Shown piece after piece: positions 64,000 through 64,000 of a DNA stretch of 64,000 nt. This stretch comes from Bisporella sp. PMI_857. Lineage: Eukaryota; Ascomycota; Leotiomycetes; Helotiales; Helotiaceae. The stretch is taken from the NCBI GenBank assembly GCA_021307315.1, contig JAJSPD010000003.1, positions 744,001 through 808,000 of the forward strand, written 5' to 3'. A model generated the notes under the pieces. It had not been told where the DNA came from. It ran no database searches and saw nothing but the letters and a program-made list of their open reading frames with translations. Both the position numbers and the translations under genes were made by a program. The stretch's first letter is position 1, and every line of letters starts with the position of its first letter.

Positions 64000-64000
64000 T

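Noticed and set aside
1..64000. tRNA, rRNA or CRISPR features
   Set aside because: I looked for T-loop-like GGTTCRA words with a pairing acceptor stem and for regularly spaced repeats and found none convincing. CRISPR is not expected in a fungal nuclear genome.

Overview
This is a stretch of nuclear genome from a filamentous ascomycete (Pezizomycotina). The evidence is short introns (42-163 nt, mostly 45-60) with GTAAGT/GTGAGT-type donors and CTRAC-like branch sites, and a typical Pezizomycotina gene set: cutinase, MNN1-type mannosyltransferase, PAPS reductase, HET/NACHT/WD40 protein and Liz1-type transporter. A plant-associated or saprotrophic leotiomycete-like fungus would fit, but that placement is only a weak inference. 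I rebuilt the splice structures by hand: donor/acceptor pairs were accepted only when they kept the frame and joined family motifs. None is backed by transcript data.

Layout. 0-5 kb: 3' part of a secreted cutinase (the gene runs off the left edge), a gene-poor stretch, and an MNN1-family mannosyltransferase. 5.8-12.5 kb: a small-molecule/peptide metabolism neighbourhood with a decayed serine beta-lactamase-like gene, a PLP aminotransferase (isopenicillin-N-epimerase/Egt2-like), an M24 metallopeptidase and a GNAT acetyltransferase. 13-16.6 kb: a trans-editing alanyl-tRNA deacylase and an sn-1,2-diacylglycerol ethanolamine/cholinephosphotransferase. 18-31 kb: an FkbM-like methyltransferase interrupted by one TAG codon, an 874-aa Ser/Pro-rich protein of unknown function, an Amidohydrolase-3 enzyme, a VOC protein, a phospholipase B relic and an AYR1-like short-chain dehydrogenase. 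31-36 kb: a nine-exon, 1254-aa Ser/Thr-rich secreted protein. 37-44 kb: an RRT8/EI24-like membrane protein, then a Liz1-type transporter divergent from a 2-oxoglutarate oxygenase. 44.8-51 kb: PAPS reductase (sulfate assimilation) with TCACGTGA boxes upstream, a single-pass cell-surface protein and a DUF5672 protein. 52-60 kb: a candidate MITE, a complete HET-NACHT-WD40 gene with five nearly identical WD repeats, a protein-kinase fragment, a second single-pass surface protein and a third decayed copy. 60-64 kb: a type II membrane putative glycosyltransferase and phosphoserine phosphatase, whose stop codon lies at the right edge.

How the parts fit. Housekeeping genes (tRNA editing, phospholipid synthesis, sulfate assimilation, serine synthesis) alternate with fast-evolving accessory loci. 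The most interesting accessory locus is 52-60 kb: an NLR-like gene with sequence-homogenised repeats, a transposon-like insertion close upstream, and a neighbouring family of small single-pass surface proteins (two apparently intact, one relic). A second theme is decay by nonsense codons that are all TAG and explainable as C-to-T changes. A third is three GC-AG introns within 9 kb.
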